DNA of 64,000 nucleotides from Cellulosilyticum sp. Its GTDB lineage: Bacteria > Bacillota > Clostridia > Lachnospirales > Cellulosilyticaceae. Positions 43,433 to 52,626 of this stretch are shown piece after piece. Under the pieces are notes generated by a model. The model searched no databases. It was not told the DNA's origin and was given only the letters and a program-made list of their open reading frames with translations. Within the stretch, counting starts at the first letter, position 1, and every line of letters begins with the position of its first letter. The stretch is from positions 60,139-124,138 of the forward strand of contig SVDC01000003.1 in the NCBI GenBank assembly GCA_015058045.1, given 5' to 3'. The position numbers were made by a program, and so were the translations under genes.

Positions 43433-45211
43433 TTAACTTGCAGCCTTTCTAGCATCTACTACAACTTGCCACTTTTCAGTATCAAATTGAACAAGCTCAT
43501 CCCAACCAAATCCTTGAATTTGTGTATACATATCATCCCATATTTGATTAAATTCAGCATCATCTTTTGCAAAAATCATTTTCCAAGAGTTATCACATAT
43601 TAAATCCCCACATTGATTTCTAATTAAAGCAATATCTGTTGTATCATTAACCAGCGGTTTATTAATGCTTGGAACTGGTACTAATTGACCTGTGCTTTCA
43701 AAGTATTTAACCTCATTTTCAGCACCATATTTTTCTTGCCATTGTCTAAGCCCTGTTGTTTCATTTGCTTTAATAGTAGAGCTCCAAAAATCTGTTCCAT
43801 ATGGTTCTCCAGTTTCTGGATTTTTATCTACAGATCCAACAATCCATTGATTGATGTTATTGTTACCATCACTCCATTTACCACCACCTAATTCTTCAGG
43901 CACCATAATATCTGCTGTAAATCTGTTAAATCCGTCCGCTGTTAAACTATAAGTACCATCATCATTGACCGTATAAATTAGACCTTCTGTTCCAGCATGT
44001 TGATAAGTAAGCCCTTCTGGTGTACATAACCAGTCTAAGAATTCCATGATCCTAGCTTTCTTCTCTGGATCAACATTTGAACCAATACCCCATACACGTC
44101 CACTACCATAATAAGTATCAGATGCTTGATAAATATTTAAGTCTTCTATTGGAGCTGCAACATAAAAGTCTCCCTGTTCACTTTTTTCTGGTGTATTCCA
44201 GAAGCCTCTTTGCCAGTTATACCAGAATAAATAAACACGTTTTTGTTTCATTTTATTGTCGCATACTGTTGTCCAGTCTTGAGTAGCAGAGTCTGGGTCT
44301 ACTAATCCCATATTTTGTGCTTTATAAAGAAACTGAAGCATCTTATAATAAGCACCTTCTTTATCTGTTAGTGGTCTAATTGAGTTATCTGTTCCTAGCA
44401 AAACAGAACCATTAACTTCTTGGCCATACCATTTTGTTAACTGATTAACCGTTTCAATACTGGTACCATCCCAATCTGGCCATAAACTAATTGCATAAGC
44501 TTTATCACCATTTGCATTAGTTGGATGTGCTGCTTGCATATCAGAAAGAACTTTTAATAAATCGTCTAGGTTCTTCATTTCTGGACAGCCAAGTTCTGAA
44601 TAGTAATCCCAAGGTAATCTTGGACAGGTGTAAACTGTATCCGCAATATACGCTGTAGGACCATTAGTATTCATTTCAGTTGGAATTGCATAGATACTTC
44701 CTTCAGCAACACCATTTAAATCACCATTAAAAAGATTAATTTGTTCCTCATACTTCATAAGATTTGGGTAGTTTCCTATATCAGCCCCTATATCAGCAAT
44801 TAAACCTGCATCAATACATTCTTGCATATCTATGTTATCGAGGATAACGACATCTCCTAAGTTTCCTGCCGCACAGCGTGTTTGATAAAGTGATGATGCA
44901 TCACCAGATACTTGCGGTGCAATAATATTAAGCACAATATTAAACTTATCCTTTAAGATTTTGCCGTACCACCCTGTCTGTAATCCTTGGTAGTTGGCTG
45001 CCACATCATATACTTCTAATGTTAACTCTGTATCATGTGACACTTCTCCTGTTGCCGCACTTGTCTCTACACTTTTTTCTGTTGATTTGCCTTCACCAGA
45101 TGCTCCAGTATCCTTTGTTGCCTCGTTTGAACTGCTACCACAACCTGATAAAGCAGTGGCTAAACTTATAGATAATATCATACCCATTGTTAATAAACTT
45201 TTACTTTTCAC
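43433..45211 (-). CDS. Carbohydrate ABC transporter substrate-binding lipoprotein
   Basis: 592 aa, GTG start at 45211 after AGGAGG. Lipoprotein signal with LSGC, Cys24, then a Ser, Glu and Thr-rich linker. Large (about 60 kDa) binding proteins of this type go with LplB and YtcP-type permeases and bind long or complex oligosaccharides. Segments such as WYGKILKDKFNI and MEFLDWLCTPEGLTYQ are seen in that group. Substrate is probably a xylan or arabinoxylan fragment by context. Confidence 0.9.
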   Translation of the reverse strand: MKSKSLLTMGMILSISLATALSGCGSSSNEATKDTGASGEGKSTEKSVETSAATGEVSHDTELTLEVYDVAANYQGLQTGWYGKILKDKFNIVLNIIAPQVSGDASSLYQTRCAAGNLGDVVILDNIDMQECIDAGLIADIGADIGNYPNLMKYEEQINLFNGDLNGVAEGSIYAIPTEMNTNGPTAYIADTVYTCPRLPWDYYSELGCPEMKNLDDLLKVLSDMQAAHPTNANGDKAYAISLWPDWDGTSIETVNQLTKWYGQEVNGSVLLGTDNSIRPLTDKEGAYYKMLQFLYKAQNMGLVDPDSATQDWTTVCDNKMKQKRVYLFWYNWQRGFWNTPEKSEQGDFYVAAPIEDLNIYQASDTYYGSGRVWGIGSNVDPEKKARIMEFLDWLCTPEGLTYQHAGTEGLIYTVNDDGTYSLTADGFNRFTADIMVPEELGGGKWSDGNNNINQWIVGSVDKNPETGEPYGTDFWSSTIKANETTGLRQWQEKYGAENEVKYFESTGQLVPVPSINKPLVNDTTDIALIRNQCGDLICDNSWKMIFAKDDAEFNQIWDDMYTQIQGFGWDELVQFDTEKWQVVVDARKAAS

Positions 45212-45247
45212 ATATATCCCTCCTAATTAAATACCTTTTTTATAATA

Positions 45248-45270
45248 AATGAAAGCAATAAGCTTTCATT
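45248..45270 (-). other. Intercistronic hairpin before binding-protein gene
   Basis: Perfect 9-bp stem (45248-45256 with 45262-45270), 5-nt loop, about 40 nt before the binding-protein start. With the hairpin at 43386-43413 it brackets that gene. Confidence 0.55.
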
Positions 45271-45308
45271 ATCATCCAAATGATGCCATTTCATTGGTAA
45301 GTTGTTTA

Positions 45309-46253
45309 TTAACCTTTTACGGCACCAATCATAATACCTTTTACAAAATATCTTTGGAAAATCGGATAAATCAGCAGAATTGGCAGAACAACTATAATAG
45401 TAATTGTCATACGAACACTAGTTGCCGTTTGCGTTGTAGCAACTGCTGCTGCTAGTGATGAAGTACTACTGTTATTTGCTAAACTAGATAGTGAACTTGC
45501 TTGATTTAGGTATTGATACAACACAAACTGTAAACTATATAATTTCGTATCTGTAACCAATAACAGTGTGTCTTGGAATGCATTCCATTGTGCAACGGCT
45601 GAAAAAATAGCTACAGTTGCCATGATGGGTTTAATAATCGGTAACATCACCTTATAAAAGATTTTCATTACCCCAGCACCATCAATCTGTGCTGCTTCCT
45701 GTAATTCTTTAGGAATCCCCTCAACGAATGTCTTTGTTAAAATGATATAGAATGGTGATACGATAGCTGGAAGTACATATCCCCAAAAGTTATTCGTTAA
45801 GTGTAAATTTTTCATTGTTAAATACCATGGAATAATACCTGCATTAATATACATTGTAGCAACGACCAAACGATACCATAATTTTCTATGCCACATATTT
45901 TCTTGTGTAAACATAAAGCCTAAATAAGCTGATGCACCTACTGTACATCCTGCTCCTAAAAGCGTTCTGAATACAGATATTTTAGTTGCCTGGAATAAAC
46001 CATCAATATTTAATGCACTTATATAATTTTGAAGATGTAATCCTTTAGGCCAAAATATTATAGCGCCTCTGGCACTTAAATCATTGGCACTGATTGTATT
46101 GATAAATATGTAATAAAATGGGTATATACACAAGATGGCACATATGGTAAAGATAATGTAACAAATAATCTCAACCATGCTGTCTCCTATGCTTTGTTTC
46201 ATCTTCTTTTTTCTTATTTTATTTGATTTACTTATCACTTTTACCTCATTCAT
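45309..46253 (-). CDS. Carbohydrate ABC transporter permease, YtcP/LplC type
   Basis: 314 aa, six membrane segments, long N-terminal cytosolic start. The EAA loop reads ELQEAAQIDGAGVMKIFYKV (trimmed: EAAQIDGAGVMKIF, about residue 197-210). Ends GIMIGAVKG, the typical end of the LplC/YtcP group. Pairs with the permease encoded just upstream. Confidence 0.92.
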   Translation of the reverse strand: MNEVKVISKSNKIRKKKMKQSIGDSMVEIICYIIFTICAILCIYPFYYIFINTISANDLSARGAIIFWPKGLHLQNYISALNIDGLFQATKISVFRTLLGAGCTVGASAYLGFMFTQENMWHRKLWYRLVVATMYINAGIIPWYLTMKNLHLTNNFWGYVLPAIVSPFYIILTKTFVEGIPKELQEAAQIDGAGVMKIFYKVMLPIIKPIMATVAIFSAVAQWNAFQDTLLLVTDTKLYSLQFVLYQYLNQASSLSSLANNSSTSSLAAAVATTQTATSVRMTITIIVVLPILLIYPIFQRYFVKGIMIGAVKG

Positions 46254-46268
46254 CTTTTTACCCCCTTT

Positions 46269-47189
46269 CTATATGAAACTTTCGCCTCTAATAGATTTTG
46301 ACATCTTATTTGCAAAGAATAAAAGAATAACGCTTACAATACTCTTTAACATACTAAGTGCAACAGATACTGAGTAACTTCCACTGCCCATCGCTAAGTT
46401 ATAAACATATAAATCTAACACTTGAATTGCCTCTTTATTAAAGGCATTTTGGAATACATAGAATTGCTCCATTCCATTATTAAGAAAGTTTCCAATATTA
46501 ATCATTAACAGTACAAAGAATGTTGGCATTAAACTAGGAATTGTAATATTCCTGATAATCTGCATTCTCGTTGCTCCATCTACTCTTGCTGCTTCATACA
46601 TTTCTTCATCAATACTAGAGATTGCTGCAATATACATAATCGCAGCCCATCCTAAATTTTTCCAAGTGAGCCATAGCCATTGTGTAAGCCATACATGATC
46701 AGACTGTTGTAAGAATAAAATAGGTTCCGTTATCAGTCCAAGACTCTGTAAAAAAGAGTTCATCATACCCGTACTGTTAAAGATACAATAAGCTATAGAG
46801 TATACTAATACCCAACTAATAAAGTTTGGTAATGTGGTTACTGTTTGAATAAATTTTCTAAAACGTACACATTTAATTTCATTTAAAAATACTGCAAATA
46901 ACATAGGTAACCAAGATGTTCCAAGAGTTAACGCACTCATAGCAAATGTATTCTTCATAACCGTTACAATCTGATTTACCCTGATGGGGTTATCCACGAT
47001 ATATTTAAACCACTTCAGCCCTACAAAATCATCCAATGAAAATGGCTTGGGCGGTCTATAATCAAAAAATGCATAAACCCAACCATATAGTGGATAGTAG
47101 GCAAACATACCAACCAATATAAGAAATGGCAAAATATAAAGAAATAATTTAAAGGACTCTATCTTTTTCTTGTTGTCTAATACCTTCAT
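46269..47189 (-). CDS. Carbohydrate ABC transporter permease, LplB type
   Basis: 306 aa, six membrane segments. KLFLYILPFLILVGMFAYYPLYGW at the start and EEMYEAARVDGATRMQ (EAA loop, about residue 195-210) are typical of LplB. First gene of the importer-enzyme operon. No ATPase gene is in the locus; a shared MsmK-like ATPase elsewhere would power it. The 200 nt upstream are AT-rich with no clear -35 and -10 pair. Confidence 0.92.
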   Translation of the reverse strand: MKVLDNKKKIESFKLFLYILPFLILVGMFAYYPLYGWVYAFFDYRPPKPFSLDDFVGLKWFKYIVDNPIRVNQIVTVMKNTFAMSALTLGTSWLPMLFAVFLNEIKCVRFRKFIQTVTTLPNFISWVLVYSIAYCIFNSTGMMNSFLQSLGLITEPILFLQQSDHVWLTQWLWLTWKNLGWAAIMYIAAISSIDEEMYEAARVDGATRMQIIRNITIPSLMPTFFVLLMINIGNFLNNGMEQFYVFQNAFNKEAIQVLDLYVYNLAMGSGSYSVSVALSMLKSIVSVILLFFANKMSKSIRGESFI

Positions 47190-47393
47190 CTTTCCCCTCC
47201 GTTATTTTGTATATTTTTTATTGTTATATCGATATTGTAATATGAATTTTAAACAAATTCTTATTAGTTTTTGTATTTTAGTTATTAATTTTTGCTCATT
47301 TTTATTTGCTTTTACTTTTAAAAACATTATATTTTACCAATCTAGCACTTCACTATAAGTTTTATCCACTTAATGGAATCTATTTAGAAATAC

Positions 47394-47447
47394 AAAAAAA
47401 TGTGTCTTAGCTTTACCCTTAAAGGTTTTAGCTAAGACACATTTTTT
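47394..47447. terminator. Terminator after xpt
   Basis: Perfect 18-bp stem (47395-47412 with 47430-47447), 17-nt loop, A and T tracts; it lies just after the xpt stop on the minus strand. Confidence 0.85.
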
Positions 47448-47452
47448 ACTTT

Positions 47453-48037
47453 CTATTGATTTGTTTCTCTAAATACAATCCCTTTTTCTACATCCATTTC
47501 CTCAACAATAGCTAAAGATTCAACGCGTACACCTATTTCTCTTAAAAGATCCCCGCCTCTTTGGAAACCTTTTTCAATGGCAATACCTGCCCCTACTAGA
47601 GTAGCACCTGCATCTTCTACAATTTGAGATAATCCTATTAATGCTTTTCCATTTGCTAAAAAATCATCAATAATCAGCACTTTATCTTCTGGATTTAAGA
47701 AGTCTTTAGATACCATAATGTCATACACTTTTCCATGTGTAAAAGACTCTACCCGACTTGTATAAACATCTCCTGCAATATTTTTGGTTTTACTTTTCTT
47801 AGCAAATACAACAGGTACATTAAAGTAACGTGCTACAATACAAGCAATTGCAATACCTGAAGCTTCGATGGTTAAGATTTTATTAATTTCCTCTCCCTCA
47901 AATCTTCTTTTAAATTCTTCTCCCATTTGTTCAAATAACTGAATATCTAATTGATGGTTTAAAAAAGAATCTACCTTTAGTACATTTCCCTCTTTAACAA
48001 TGCCATCTTTTCTAATCCGTTGTTTAAGTGCTTCCAT
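47453..48037 (-). CDS. xpt: Xanthine phosphoribosyltransferase
   Basis: 194 aa, normal length. Converts xanthine and PRPP to XMP for purine salvage. PRPP loop [14 protein letters not shown] (about residues 122-135), and [26 protein letters not shown] (start [12 protein letters not shown], about 60) are typical of the Xpt group. It follows the permease gene pbuX by 85 nt and shares the guanine riboswitch. No terminator was seen between the two. Confidence 0.95.
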   Translation of the reverse strand: MEALKQRIRKDGIVKEGNVLKVDSFLNHQLDIQLFEQMGEEFKRRFEGEEINKILTIEASGIAIACIVARYFNVPVVFAKKSKTKNIAGDVYTSRVESFTHGKVYDIMVSKDFLNPEDKVLIIDDFLANGKALIGLSQIVEDAGATLVGAGIAIEKGFQRGGDLLREIGVRVESLAIVEEMDVEKGIVFRETNQ

Positions 48038-48122
48038 CTTTATATCCTCTATTCTATTAATTTACTTATTTATGTATTGATTTAAAATCTGCATTTATTA
48101 AGTACTACTATACTTTTATCTC

Positions 48123-49472
48123 CTATTGTTCTTCCATACGTTTAGGTAATACTAAACTTAAAATAATAGAAGTCAAAAAGACAACAGCCACACAGTTTTC
48201 TGCAAAAATACTTCTGACAACATCAGGGAAGATTGAAAAAATCTCTGGTACTTGCGTAAAACCAATTCCAATACTTAAAGATAAGGCTACGATAATCATA
48301 TTTCTTTGGTTATAACCACAATCTGCAATCATTTGAAGTCCACTTACGACAATAGAACCAAACATAATGAGCGTACAGCCCCCTAAAACAGGTTCTGGAA
48401 GTGTTGCTAAAATAGCACCTAATGTAGGGAATAATCCCGCTAAAATCATAATAATTGCACCCATTAACAAGGTAAAACGATTCACTACCTTTGTCATTGC
48501 TACAAGTCCTACATTTTGACTAAATGATGTAATTGGCATACAACCAAATAAACCTGAAATGCTACTTACAAAACCATCACATGCAATAGAGCCTGCAATC
48601 TCTTTCTCTGTGGCTTCACGATTTAAACCTGATTTTGCTAATGCTGATGTATCTCCTATCGTTTCTGTTGCAGAAACTAAAAAGATTAAAAATGTAGAAA
48701 TAATAGCATTTAAATGAAACTCTGGTTTAAAAGGTAAAAACTGTGGTAGTGCAATGATAGAAGTTTGACTCATCCCTGAAAAATCTACTTTTCCCATAAA
48801 AATAGCTACAATATAACCTACCACTAATCCTACTAATACAGAAAGTTGTTTATAGTGTTTAGGCGCTAAAGCATTAAAGCCTAAACAAGTAATAAGTGTG
48901 ACACTTCCTAAAAGTAAGTTAGAGGCAGAGCCAAAATCCGCGCTACCATTTCCCCCTCCAAAAGAAGTTGCCCCAACATTTAAAAGTGAAAATCCAATAG
49001 CTGTAACGACACTTGCTGCCACAATTGGTGTAATAATCTTTCTCCAATACTTAGCAAATAAACCTAAAAGTCCTTCTAATACCCCACCTACAATAACAGC
49101 TCCAATAATGGCATTATAGCCGTACTTAGTTCCAATGGTACAAAAGACAGAAACAAATGTAAAACTAATCCCCATCACAATAGGCATTTTTGAACCCACT
49201 TTCCATACAGGATAAAGCTGCACGAGGGTTCCTAACCCTGCAATCATCATTGCACATTGAATGAGCATAGCACTTTGTTCACTAGATAGCCCTGACACGC
49301 CGGCTACAATAATAATGGGTGTAATATTTGCTACAAACATAGCTAAAACATGTTGAAGCCCAAAAGGAATGGCTGTCATAACAGGTACTCTGCCATCACG
49401 TTCATAAACACTAGAATATGCCACTTTTCCTTTCGTGCCTTGGTTGATTTGTTCTTTGATAGTATTCATCAT
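48123..49472 (-). CDS. pbuX: Xanthine/uracil NCS2 permease PbuX-like
   Basis: 449 aa, about 14 membrane segments. NCS2 family with ATPFGLQHVLAMF-type start (IPFGLQHVLAMFVANITPII, about 36-55) and motif NVGLVAMTKVVNRFT; the SATETIGDTSALAKSGLNRE segment contains the substrate-binding Glu. Takes up xanthine by proton symport. ATG 49472 is 8 nt after GGAGG. Controlled by the guanine riboswitch upstream. Confidence 0.93.
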   Translation of the reverse strand: MMNTIKEQINQGTKGKVAYSSVYERDGRVPVMTAIPFGLQHVLAMFVANITPIIIVAGVSGLSSEQSAMLIQCAMMIAGLGTLVQLYPVWKVGSKMPIVMGISFTFVSVFCTIGTKYGYNAIIGAVIVGGVLEGLLGLFAKYWRKIITPIVAASVVTAIGFSLLNVGATSFGGGNGSADFGSASNLLLGSVTLITCLGFNALAPKHYKQLSVLVGLVVGYIVAIFMGKVDFSGMSQTSIIALPQFLPFKPEFHLNAIISTFLIFLVSATETIGDTSALAKSGLNREATEKEIAGSIACDGFVSSISGLFGCMPITSFSQNVGLVAMTKVVNRFTLLMGAIIMILAGLFPTLGAILATLPEPVLGGCTLIMFGSIVVSGLQMIADCGYNQRNMIIVALSLSIGIGFTQVPEIFSIFPDVVRSIFAENCVAVVFLTSIILSLVLPKRMEEQ

Positions 49473-49480
49473 TACTTACG

Positions 49481-49500
49481 CCTCCATGTTGATTGACATG
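49481..49500 (-). other. Hairpin at the pbuX ribosome site
   Basis: CATGT/ACATG stem (49485-49489 with 49496-49500) abuts the GGAGG at 49485-49481. It could help couple riboswitch state to translation. Confidence 0.4.
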
Positions 49501-49523
49501 ACCGTATAATGAGTCCCTAAATT

Positions 49524-49611
49524 GATATGTATATTGTTTCTTCATATCGTAGTCAAGTCATTTAAGGTGACTTGGTAGAAACTGTTGAACCATATTTTCA
49601 ACGCTATACGA
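49524..49611 (-). promoter_or_regulatory. Guanine riboswitch
   Basis: The aptamer spans 49611-49547 on the minus strand: P1 TCGTA/TACGA, P2 GTTGAA/TTCAAC with its loop containing ATATGG, junction AGTTTCTACC, P3 AAGTCA/TGACTT, then GACTACGA. The residue before TACGA is in GAC, so position 74 is C and the ligand guanine or hypoxanthine/xanthine rather than adenine. An alternative hairpin GATATG/CATATC (49548-49543 with 49529-49524) uses part of the P1 strand. No T-tracted terminator was found before pbuX. Confidence 0.9.
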
Positions 49612-49637
49612 TGCACTAAATTTCATTTATGGTAACT

Positions 49638-49666
49638 ATCATAATATGAAATTTTATATTTGTCCA
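49638..49666 (-). promoter_or_regulatory. Sigma-A promoter of pbuX-xpt
   Basis: TGGACA (49666-49661), 17-nt spacer, TATGAT (49643-49638); start near 49631, just before the aptamer. Confidence 0.65.
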
Positions 49667-49768
49667 CAAAATATTATATTATTTTATTTTTTATTACTAT
49701 TTTATACTTTATTAAAATAAGGTACTAAAAAGATAACCCTCTTCTTAATACCTCATTTTAAATCTATT

Positions 49769-50080
49769 CTACTTTACTTCCTTACGTACACTGTTCAATA
49801 CAGCTAATCCAACCATACAAATGACATTAACTACCAAAATCATAATAGCTGGAATCATACCCATAGCATCTGCTACAATCCCTACAATTTGTGGTGTAAT
49901 AATGACACCTAGTGCTGCAATTCCTAGTAACAGTGACATACCTAATGTAGAACCTTTAATATACTCTCCGCCCTTTGCTACAGATGTTGGGTAAATTCCT
50001 TTTTCTTTCTCCCTATTTTCTTTACTAAAATAGGATTGATAAAACTAGCCAAAAAGTTCCCAATAGCAAAAGCCGATTAT
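49769..50080 (-). pseudogene. Remnant of an MFS transporter C-terminus
   Basis: From about 49990 to the TAG at 49771-49769 the minus strand reads YPTSVAKGGEYIKGSTLG then MSLLLGIAALGVIITPQIVG and a final helix ending SVRKEVK, clearly two or three transporter helices. Upstream another frame reads AFAIGNFLASFINPILVKKIG, also transporter-like, so a frameshift near 49990-50000 separates them. No front half exists; the promoter of pbuX lies about 100 nt downstream of it. A decayed MFS gene. Confidence 0.7.
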
Positions 50081-50117
50081 AAAGGCATTTTTTCCTTCTA
50101 TCACTACCACTCTATTG

Positions 50118-50219
50118 GCATATCTAGCTTAGTCAGTAGCAAAAAAGTATTTCTGTAGGAAACTTTTAGCTGTTTCCTACAGAAATACTTTTTGCCGATG
50201 ACTGAGCTGGGCTATATGC
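50118..50219 (-). terminator. Long hairpin acting as terminator of second thrS
   Basis: The inner stem (50147-50163 with 50172-50188, 17 bp perfect) is followed on the minus strand by T6. Outer arms (50118-50137 with 50198-50219) also pair imperfectly, giving a hairpin of about 100 nt in all. It lies 10 nt past the thrS stop. Confidence 0.75.
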
Positions 50220-50228
50220 GCCTCTTTT

Positions 50229-52151
50229 TTATTGTTGATCTAATAAATAGTTATATTTTGTTTTAATTTCATCTTGTACACGCACAATAAGATTTTCTAA
50301 CTTCATAGCACCTTCTTCACCTTTGCGGCTACGTACATTGACTGTACCATCTGCTTCTTCCTGCGCACCTACTACTAAAATAAATGGAATACGCATATTT
50401 CTTGCTTCTCTAATTTTATAACCAATTTTTTCTGCACGTTCATCGATTTCTACTTTAATACCTGCCTCTTCAATGGCATCATATACTTTTCTTGCATAGT
50501 CATGATACTTATCAGAAATAGGAAGAACTTTAACTTGCACAGGTGCAAGCCATGTTGGGAATGCCCCTGCAAAGTGTTCTGTAATGACCCCAATAAAACG
50601 CTCTATACTACCAAATACTACACGGTGAATCATAACCGGTCTATGTTTTTCACCATCTGCTCCTACATATTCAAGCTCAAAACGTTCTGGAAGTTGGAAA
50701 TCTAATTGAATGGTACCACACTGCCATGTTCTTCCTAAGCTATCTTCTAGTTTGAAGTCTAGTTTTGGTCCATAGAATGCACCATCTCCTTCATTGACTT
50801 CATAGTCATAACCTAGTTCTTCAATCGCTTCTTTTAATCCATTAGTAGCCATTTCCCAAGCTTCTATTTCTCCCACATGATCTTCTGGCATTGTAGAAAG
50901 CTCAATGTTGTATTTAAAACCAAATGTTTTATATACTTCATCAATGAGCCTTACAACCCCTTTGATCTCATCTTTAATTTGTTCTGGTAACATAAAGATA
51001 TGGGCATCATCTTGAGTAAAGTTACGCACTCTCATTAGTCCATGAAGCGCACCAGAAAGTTCATGACGATGTACAAGCCCTAACTCTCCTACTCTAAGTG
51101 GTAAGTCTTTATAAGAGTGCATTTTTGTTTTATAAACAAGCATACCACCTGGACAGTTCATTGGCTTAATAGCGTAATCTTCATCATCAATCACTGTTGT
51201 ATACATATTATCTCTGTAGTGATCCCAATGACCACTTCTAAGCCAAAGTTGTTTATTAAGGATAATAGGTGTAGATACTTCTACATACCCTGCTTTTTTA
51301 TGAATTTGTCTCCAATAATCAATTAAAGTATTTTTAAGTTCCATACCTTTTGGTAAGAAAAATGGAAAGCCTGGGCCTTCATCGAGTAATGTAAAGAGTT
51401 CAAGATCTTTTCCTAATTTACGATGGTCGCGTTTTTTAGCTTCTTCCAATTTCTCAAGATACTCATTAAGATCAGCTTTCTTTGCAAAAGCTGTAGCATA
51501 GAGACGAGAAAGCATTTTATTCTTTTCATTTCCTCTCCAGTAAGCACCTGCTACAGACATAATTTTAAACGCTTCTACTGGTTTTGTTGTCATAAGGTGC
51601 GGCCCTGCACAAAGATCTACGAATTCACCTTGTTTATAAAAAGAAATGGTTTCTCCTTCTGGTAAATCAGAAATTAATTCTACTTTATATGGTTCACCAG
51701 CAACCTCCATCAATTTAATGGCTTCCTCACGAGGTAATTCAAAGCGCTCAATAGGTAATTTTTCTTTTACAATTTTTTTCATTTCTGCTTCTATTTTTTC
51801 AAAGTCTTCATGTGAAAACGGCTTATCTGTATCAAAATCATAATAGAAACCATCTTCTATAGCTGGTCCAATAGCAAGTTTGACATCTGGATAAAGGCGT
51901 TTTACAGCTTGTGCTAAAATGTGAGAAGCAGTATGTCTAAACGCCCATTTTCCTTCTTTATCATTAAAAGTTAATATTTCAAGATTGCAATCTTCATTAA
52001 GTTTTGTACGAAGATCAACTCTTTCACCATTTACTAAGCCCGCGCAAGCAGCACGTGCAAGTCCACTACTTAAACTTTCTGCTACCTCAATAACTGAACT
52101 ACCAGATTCAACTTCTTTCACACTACCATCTTTAAGTATAATCTTTATCAT
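50229..52151 (-). CDS. thrS: Threonyl-tRNA synthetase, canonical type
   Basis: 640 aa, full length. TGS, editing (HTASHILAQAVKRLYP), catalytic and anticodon domains. Zinc ligands: Cys in KPMNCPGGML, His in TQDDAHIFM, His in IHRVVFGSIERF. Motif 2 is canonical (HRHELSGALHGLMRVRNFT). The N-terminal 240 residues are very close to those of the other copy at 34-36 kb, while the catalytic halves differ, so either gene conversion or domain swapping has occurred. It follows ytxC, as thrS does in Bacillus, suggesting this is the ancestral locus. Confidence 0.96.
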   Translation of the reverse strand: MIKIILKDGSVKEVESGSSVIEVAESLSSGLARAACAGLVNGERVDLRTKLNEDCNLEILTFNDKEGKWAFRHTASHILAQAVKRLYPDVKLAIGPAIEDGFYYDFDTDKPFSHEDFEKIEAEMKKIVKEKLPIERFELPREEAIKLMEVAGEPYKVELISDLPEGETISFYKQGEFVDLCAGPHLMTTKPVEAFKIMSVAGAYWRGNEKNKMLSRLYATAFAKKADLNEYLEKLEEAKKRDHRKLGKDLELFTLLDEGPGFPFFLPKGMELKNTLIDYWRQIHKKAGYVEVSTPIILNKQLWLRSGHWDHYRDNMYTTVIDDEDYAIKPMNCPGGMLVYKTKMHSYKDLPLRVGELGLVHRHELSGALHGLMRVRNFTQDDAHIFMLPEQIKDEIKGVVRLIDEVYKTFGFKYNIELSTMPEDHVGEIEAWEMATNGLKEAIEELGYDYEVNEGDGAFYGPKLDFKLEDSLGRTWQCGTIQLDFQLPERFELEYVGADGEKHRPVMIHRVVFGSIERFIGVITEHFAGAFPTWLAPVQVKVLPISDKYHDYARKVYDAIEEAGIKVEIDERAEKIGYKIREARNMRIPFILVVGAQEEADGTVNVRSRKGEEGAMKLENLIVRVQDEIKTKYNYLLDQQ

Positions 52152-52219
52152 ATCTTCTAGATCCTTTCATTTTTCATTTTATGTTTTTAGTACTAGCAGG
52201 AAATTTGATTTTTTCCATA

Positions 52220-52552
52220 TAAAAACCCCGCTCCCTGCAAACAAACAACTTGCTTACAAGGGGCGAGGTACTTTTCCCGCGGTTCCACCCTTATTGTGAT
52301 TTAATCTTAATTAAATACACCACTTATTTTAACGATAACGTTGTTAACGGATTGCTTTTCAATCACTCCGAGGTGGTCTTCACTTAACTGCTTTAAAAAT
52401 GCTCACACCTTTACATTTTCTCTCTGAAAAAGCTAATTTAAGTTACTCTTCTCATCATCATATTATCTTATTGAACATCATTTATTAATCATTCAAAATT
52501 ACTACATTCCATTTAATATATTTTTTTATCAAATAAAATATATTTTTATTTG
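52220..52552 (-). promoter_or_regulatory. Threonine T-box leader of second thrS
   Basis: T-box GGGTGGAACCGCG at 52290-52278 on the minus strand, then a terminator hairpin (52268-52224, GC-rich with a bulge) and TTTTTATA. GAAGACCACCTCGGAG with Thr codons ACC ACC (around 52380-52365) is the likely specifier region. Nearly the same core as the other thrS leader. Confidence 0.9.
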
Positions 52553-52558
52553 TTTTTA

Positions 52559-52587
52559 ATATTAACAAATACAACCTAATACGTCAA
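52559..52587 (-). promoter_or_regulatory. Sigma-A promoter of second thrS
   Basis: TTGACG (52587-52582), 17-nt spacer, TAATAT (52564-52559). It lies just after the ytxC stop. Confidence 0.7.
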
Positions 52588-52626
52588 TTCTTTCTGCCTG
52601 ATTTCTTTTATTTGGTATATCTCTAC

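Noticed and set aside
47190..47394. Promoter of the sugar importer operon
   Set aside because: A TATAAT-like element exists but no acceptable -35 at 16-18 nt was found, so none is annotated.
50118..50219. Insertion sequence end
   Set aside because: No transposase reading frame and no direct repeats around it; the inner stem with T6 fits the thrS terminator.
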